33,542 nt of DNA, from IMG/VR virus record IMGVR_UViG_3300030104_000822, positions 1 through 33,542 of that record. One strand, written 5' to 3'. A program made the translations under genes and the position numbers. The stretch is from a virus. The first letter of the stretch is position 1. Every line of letters starts with the position of its first letter. Below the pieces are notes generated by a model. The model did no database searches, was not told the origin of the DNA, and saw nothing but the letters and a program-made list of their open reading frames with translations. Below, piece after piece: positions 29,342 to 33,542 of the stretch.

Positions 29342-31177
29342 CTATATTGTGTTATTATATTTAAATGGAGCTGCACCACTCCATGCCATTACTATATATT
29401 TTGTACTACTATTATTTATATGGCTGTCACTTGTTCTTATTTTAAATCCATTACTTAAAAAATCTACAGAACAATCAGTAGCTCTATTATTACCAGTATT
29501 AATTTCTAATCTTGTAGCAACAGCATTTCGTTTTAAACTTATATAACTAGAATTTACAGAAGTATCATGCACAGAAAAACAACTCCAATCTCCTGTTGCA
29601 CCAATAGACTTAATCCATACCATAGTAGGTTGCATACCTGTATAAATAAAAGGACCATTTGCATTACCATTTCCTATGTATTGAGTATATTTTGAGAACC
29701 CTTCTACTGTATGCATAGCCCATCCAATATAATCATCTCCACTTCTATTAAACCAATATTGTGCGTTACCATTATTAGGCACATGAAATGTAGTAGATGT
29801 AGGGGTAAATCCTAATCCAGTTCCATCTGATGAAGTATAAAAGTTTGCACCACCATTTGTGTCATTAAAATCAAGGCAATGGTCATCTCCATTTATTGCT
29901 CTAAAAGGACTACCAGTTGCTTGACTTAAAGCTACTACCCAGTCCATAGCTACTGGAGTAGAACCTTGGTCTCTATTTTTAAAGACTACTAGTTCAGGGG
30001 TAGCTGATAATCCATGTCCTATTGTTTGTCCTTGACTTCCATTACCATTATATAAAACCATAGACATACCAGTAGCATCTGATGCTTGAGTTGTACTTGA
30101 TATATTACCTTCACTATTTGATGCTGTAGTTCCACCATTTAATTTCCAAGCATAATGTGTAATTAAATTATTCAAAGCATTTTCAGTACCATAATATGTT
30201 TCTCCTGTAGCACCTACACTAAAACCATTTGTATCAAAACTTTTTAATGTATTAGCTACTGTTGCTTCTGCATTAGAATGATTTAACATCATATTTTTTA
30301 ATGCACCTCTGCTTGAATCATAGAACCACCAATTAGAAGTAGATGCACCAGCACCTCTTGATGTACTACTTCCTGATTGGTCAGCACTTTTAAATAAAAC
30401 AATATCAGGTTTGAATCCTATTGTTACGCTTTTATCAGCATTAGTTCCATTATAATTTCCAGCATGAAATAATTTATCAGGATGGTTGTCATCAGTCTGT
30501 GCAGGGTCTATGTCATCTGATATAACCATATTTGCTGTAGTATTTGCAAAAAATCCTGTTGGTGGTGAATATTTAAATACACCAAAACCATTACCATCTG
30601 CATTACCTGCTGCTGTTTCTTGTCCACCAAATGTATCGTCCTGTCCAAAATTCCAAGTTACTGTCATTCCATTAGCACTACCTTTACCACCTCCCCAAAA
30701 AACATCTGTTACTTGGTCAAATTGAGTTGCTGAACCTTCATATATAAAACCAGTACCATTAGCAGGGTCTCCAGAGTTTCTCCATGTGCCATTAACACCA
30801 ACCCACCATTTAAAAGTAGCAGGGTCATAAGCCATCATAACTACAGCTCCTGTTGCAACAACACCACCTATGTTTCCAGGACTTGTTTGTTCTGAAGTTC
30901 CTTTAAGATAATACATTGCTCCAGAAGAATAATTTGTTTGAAATGTTACTGAATCACTAAAAGCACCTTGACCATCTCCACTTCTAAGTCCTACAGAACC
31001 TCCATAATTAGATTGAGCATCTATTCTTACTTCACAATAAGTTTTTGTGGTCATAGGTTGTGTTACAATAAATCCATCTGTACCACTTAATGCATAAGTT
31101 AAATTACCATTACTAAATGTTCCTGTAGATATTTTTTGTAAAGGATTTATAGTTGTAAAATTTCCACTACTTGCCAT
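29342..31177 (-). CDS. Receptor-binding tail protein with SPRY-like and repeated domains
   Basis: A 611-residue protein. Residues about 45-190 (TYCEVRIDAQS, GSVGLRSGDGQGAF, KWWVGVNGTWRNSGDP) look like a SPRY/B30.2-type beta sandwich. Two copies of another module follow: GFKPDIVLFKSADQSGS to HYAWKLNGGT, and LSATPELVVFKNRDQGSTP to YIGWAMHTVEGFSKYT. A third, TGMQPTMVWIKSIGATGD to YIVMAWSGAAPF, ends the protein. The repeat G-x-x-P-x-[LIM]-V-x-x-K is frequent in tail proteins of marine phages. Its role is probably to bind host surface sugars or proteins. The repeats suggest growth by duplication. Confidence 0.7.
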   Translation of the reverse strand: MASSGNFTTINPLQKISTGTFSNGNLTYALSGTDGFIVTQPMTTKTYCEVRIDAQSNYGGSVGLRSGDGQGAFSDSVTFQTNYSSGAMYYLKGTSEQTSPGNIGGVVATGAVVMMAYDPATFKWWVGVNGTWRNSGDPANGTGFIYEGSATQFDQVTDVFWGGGKGSANGMTVTWNFGQDDTFGGQETAAGNADGNGFGVFKYSPPTGFFANTTANMVISDDIDPAQTDDNHPDKLFHAGNYNGTNADKSVTIGFKPDIVLFKSADQSGSSTSRGAGASTSNWWFYDSSRGALKNMMLNHSNAEATVANTLKSFDTNGFSVGATGETYYGTENALNNLITHYAWKLNGGTTASNSEGNISSTTQASDATGMSMVLYNGNGSQGQTIGHGLSATPELVVFKNRDQGSTPVAMDWVVALSQATGSPFRAINGDDHCLDFNDTNGGANFYTSSDGTGLGFTPTSTTFHVPNNGNAQYWFNRSGDDYIGWAMHTVEGFSKYTQYIGNGNANGPFIYTGMQPTMVWIKSIGATGDWSCFSVHDTSVNSSYISLKRNAVATRLEINTGNNRATDCSVDFLSNGFKIRTSDSHINNSSTKYIVMAWSGAAPFKYNNTI

Positions 31178-31183
31178 ATTTAT

Positions 31184-31972
31184 TTAACTCCCAAATGTAG
31201 GACTATCAAGAACTTGATGGTCTGCTCCAAGTCCTGTAGGTGTCCAATCTCTATTATTACCACTAGAATCATTTCCTAAATCACTAGCATTTTCAAATTT
31301 TAAATAAAAATCTTGATTAGATAAACCACTTATGTCAATAGGTCTCCATACACCATTATGCTCTTCTGCAAAAGAAGTTGGTGTTAATACTCCTGCACTT
31401 CCACTTGCACTTATCATCATCATTTCTGCTAAATATCCATCAACATAGTTGCCATCTGCATTTCTACCTCTACTTATATAATGGGCACACCCCGTATTAT
31501 TTATTACACTTCCTGTACCACCATCTAAAGAACCACTTCCTACTTGAGTTCCATTTATATATAAAAGAGTAGTTCCTGCATTATTACTCCAAACAAGATG
31601 TGTCCATCCTGTAGGGTCACGAAATACTGCAGTTGTATCAATTATATTTGTTGCTCCAGAGTTAACTCTTATAAACTGGCCATGACTTGCGTCCATTAAG
31701 CCTATTCTTAATAAAGTATCTGAAGAACTACTACCACCATTACCAGCAGATAAAAACTCTTGTGATGTTCCTGAAGATAGTGAATGTGTTTTAAACCAAA
31801 AAGAAAATGTCCAATAATCATTATTACCACTTCCTTCAGGTAATCTTAAATAAGAAGGAGTTGCTTTATCAAATCTACAACTTTGTTCTATTTGATAATC
31901 ATAAAAAGCTGCTCCACCTGCACTTGCTGCTGCTGCAGCTCCTGCTAATAAATTATTTTGAAAAACTCCCAT
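31184..31972 (-). CDS. LamG/concanavalin-like adhesin tail protein
   Basis: A 262-residue protein opening MGVFQNNLLAGAAAAASAGG, then FYDYQIEQSCRFD, a conserved virion-attachment start in marine phage adhesins. Residues about 40-200 form a LamG jelly-roll: YWTFSFWFKTHSL, TLLRIGLMDAS, GWTHLVWSNNAGTTLLYING and VDGYLAEMMMISAS, with the characteristic W-x-H-[LIV] strand. Such domains bind carbohydrates, so this is a candidate host-recognition fibre tip. It starts in a TAATG overlap with the repeat-rich fibre gene, implying linked production. Confidence 0.75.
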   Translation of the reverse strand: MGVFQNNLLAGAAAAASAGGAAFYDYQIEQSCRFDKATPSYLRLPEGSGNNDYWTFSFWFKTHSLSSGTSQEFLSAGNGGSSSSDTLLRIGLMDASHGQFIRVNSGATNIIDTTAVFRDPTGWTHLVWSNNAGTTLLYINGTQVGSGSLDGGTGSVINNTGCAHYISRGRNADGNYVDGYLAEMMMISASGSAGVLTPTSFAEEHNGVWRPIDISGLSNQDFYLKFENASDLGNDSSGNNRDWTPTGLGADHQVLDSPTFGS

Positions 31973-33542
31973 TATGCGTATGCCTGTGAAATTACCATTT
32001 GTATATCTCCACCAACTCCATCACTAGATGCAGATACTACAATATAATCTAATCTATCTACTGCACCATTTGCTGTTGATAAGGTTGGGTCTGTACCACC
32101 AATAAATTTAAAATCTGCGTTATAAGCCATTGTACCACTTCCTCCACTTTGTGTCAAGAAAATACTTCCTGTTTGTCCTGTTCTACATCCTGTGGGTTTA
32201 GCTAGTGTATGTGCTGCTGTAACTGTTGTACTAAAGTTTTGTGCATTACCAAAGTTTAATGATACTGAAGCTACACCATTAATAGCTGTTGCACAAACAA
32301 CTGCTGCTGCACTTTTTGTTAATTGTAATTGTCCTTCTAATGAAGTATTACCTGATACTCTTACTGTTCCTAAGAAACCTGTATTACCTGTGACTGTTGT
32401 AGCACCTGTTACTTTTAACGTGCCTACTAATTGTGAATTACCTGATACACAAACATCTCCATCAAACTCTGCTTTACCACCTACTGTTAATGTACCACCT
32501 ACAGATGTATTACCACCTATAGTTGCAGTTCCACCTATATTTAAATTGCCAGATACAGATGCATTACCTGCTACATCTAATGTACTTCCAAGAGATACAG
32601 CACCTGTTATAGTTGTTGTTCCACCTATTGCAACATTACCACTAACTGATACATCATCTTCAAATTCAGCTTTACCTGTAATATTAGATGTACCACCTAT
32701 AGAAACATTACCAGCTATTGTAGCTGTTCCTCCTATAAAAGCATTGCCTGATATACAAACGTCATTATCAAACTCTACTTTATCGCCAAAAGTTTTATTT
32801 GTAAATGTTTGTGTTGCTGCTAATCCTGCTAATGTATCTGCAGATGCAGGCATTACTAAAGATATATTTCCAGAAAAATCTGCGTGTGCAGGTGCTTTTA
32901 ATGCAGCATAATGAGCATTTGCTGATTCACAATACATTCTAAGTTCAGAACGTGAACCTGTATTTTTTAAATCAATAATACCACCACCAACACTTACAGT
33001 TCCTTTAATAGTAGCACTACCACTTACAGAAACATCATCTTCAAATTCTGCTTTACCTGTTGCTAAAAATGTACCTCCTATTGAAGTATTACCTGTTACA
33101 TCTAAAGTAGAACCTAATGATACTGCTCCGGCTATTGTAGTATGACCTCCAATATTCATATCACCAGATACTGATACATCACCATCAAATGTTGCATTAC
33201 CAGTTATAACTGCAGTTCCGCCTAATGAAGTATTACCTGCTACATCTAAAGTACCACCTATTGTAGTATTACCAGAAACTCTTGCTGTTGTTAAAAATCC
33301 TGCAGCTCCTGATACAGTAACTGTGCTTATAAAATTAGCTGCACCACCTACACTTAATGTTCCTCCTATTGATGCGTTGCCTACAATAGTAGCTGTGCCA
33401 CCTATAACTGCATTACTTGCGACACTTAATGTGCTTTGTAAATGTGCAGCTCCTACAACTGTAGTAGTACCACTTACATATAAATTACCACCTATAGTAG
33501 CATTTGAAACTGATATATTACCTTGAACAACAGCAGTAATAT
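31972..33542 (-). CDS. Repeat-rich tail fibre protein (5' end outside the window)
   Basis: The frame is open from 31972 to the right edge, at least 522 residues; the in-frame ATG at 33159 is internal, because no stop occurs upstream of it. Most of the protein is a degenerate repeat of the form [VA]-[ST]-G-N-x-x-[IV]-G-G-T-x-x-[IV], with recurring AEFEDDVSVSG and LDVTGN. Short Gly/Ser/Thr turns with alternating hydrophobics predict a triple-stranded beta-helical fibre shaft. The last 110 residues (TGQTGSIFLTQSGGSGTMAY, then LSTANGAVDRLDYIVVSASS) match the end of the fibre at 27417-28337. Role: a long tail fibre or its shaft. Confidence 0.75.
   Translation of the reverse strand, partial: ITAVVQGNISVSNATIGGNLYVSGTTTVVGAAHLQSTLSVASNAVIGGTATIVGNASIGGTLSVGGAANFISTVTVSGAAGFLTTARVSGNTTIGGTLDVAGNTSLGGTAVITGNATFDGDVSVSGDMNIGGHTTIAGAVSLGSTLDVTGNTSIGGTFLATGKAEFEDDVSVSGSATIKGTVSVGGGIIDLKNTGSRSELRMYCESANAHYAALKAPAHADFSGNISLVMPASADTLAGLAATQTFTNKTFGDKVEFDNDVCISGNAFIGGTATIAGNVSIGGTSNITGKAEFEDDVSVSGNVAIGGTTTITGAVSLGSTLDVAGNASVSGNLNIGGTATIGGNTSVGGTLTVGGKAEFDGDVCVSGNSQLVGTLKVTGATTVTGNTGFLGTVRVSGNTSLEGQLQLTKSAAAVVCATAINGVASVSLNFGNAQNFSTTVTAAHTLAKPTGCRTGQTGSIFLTQSGGSGTMAYNADFKFIGGTDPTLSTANGAVDRLDYIVVSASSDGVGGDIQMVISQAYA

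Noticed and set aside
32192-32911. Long plus-strand open frame opposite the fibre gene
   Set aside because: It is the antisense of a regular Gly/Thr/Val repeat, giving low-complexity Pro/Val/Thr text without a ribosome site. The minus-strand fibre reading is clearly coding.
1-33542. tRNA genes, CRISPR arrays, insertion sequences, integrase or attachment site
   Set aside because: No cloverleaf with a GTTCGAA-type arm, no spaced identical repeats, no transposase motif and no tyrosine or serine recombinase motif was seen on either strand.

Overview
The window looks like about 33.5 kb of an AT-rich (roughly one-third GC by eye), short-tailed marine bacteriophage genome, probably from a phage of an alphaproteobacterium such as SAR11, SAR116 or an AT-rich roseobacter. 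The evidence is a T7-type primase-helicase and family A DNA polymerase, a phage 3-TM holin, a terminase small subunit, and a long block of internal-virion and tail genes of the kind seen in marine podoviruses. The host assignment is inference. No integrase, repressor, phage RNA polymerase, capsid, portal or large terminase gene lies in the window, so it is a partial genome cut inside a gene at both ends.

There are two convergent gene blocks. The plus-strand block (1-15872) begins with tiny early-type genes: a Cys-rich zinc-binding protein, a protein resembling the ribosome-rescue factor ArfA, a coiled-coil protein and small membrane peptides. A consensus sigma70 promoter followed by a 12-bp AT-only tandem repeat then precedes the replication genes: primase-helicase, zinc-ribbon protein, DNA polymerase, PD-(D/E)XK-like nuclease, HNH homing endonuclease, ssDNA-binding protein, a GC-rich pseudoknot-like RNA element, a Cas4/RecB-type exonuclease, a conserved unknown, DUF3310, and a monomeric B12-dependent ribonucleotide reductase. 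This set would make nucleotides, unwind and copy DNA, and process ends.

A third promoter at 10226-10254 appears to start a leaderless mRNA at the ATG of a small basic protein. It leads into a short exported protein, a sugar/methyl cassette (GT8-like glycosyltransferase, a small helical protein, a 770-residue GT + methyltransferase + DUF115 fusion, and a second methyltransferase), then the holin, small membrane proteins and the terminase small subunit. The cassette is the least explained part of the window. It may modify a virion or host-surface glycan, but no substrate can be read from the sequence.

The minus-strand block (33542-15819, transcribed leftward) starts with a partial tail-fibre gene made of glycine-rich repeats. 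It continues with a LamG-like adhesin, a SPRY-like tail protein, a probable fibre-associated protein, a 25-residue basic peptide, a secreted cysteine protein, a second fibre sharing a C-terminal module with the first, a large tail structural protein, two small tail proteins, three large internal-virion/ejection candidates (503, 677 and 1303 aa), two small membrane or exported proteins, a lytic transglycosylase, and a C-terminally anchored coiled-coil protein. The two blocks overlap by 54 bp at their 3' ends. Genes are packed with ATGA, GTGA and TAATG junctions. All assignments come from motif recognition by eye; no database search was run.
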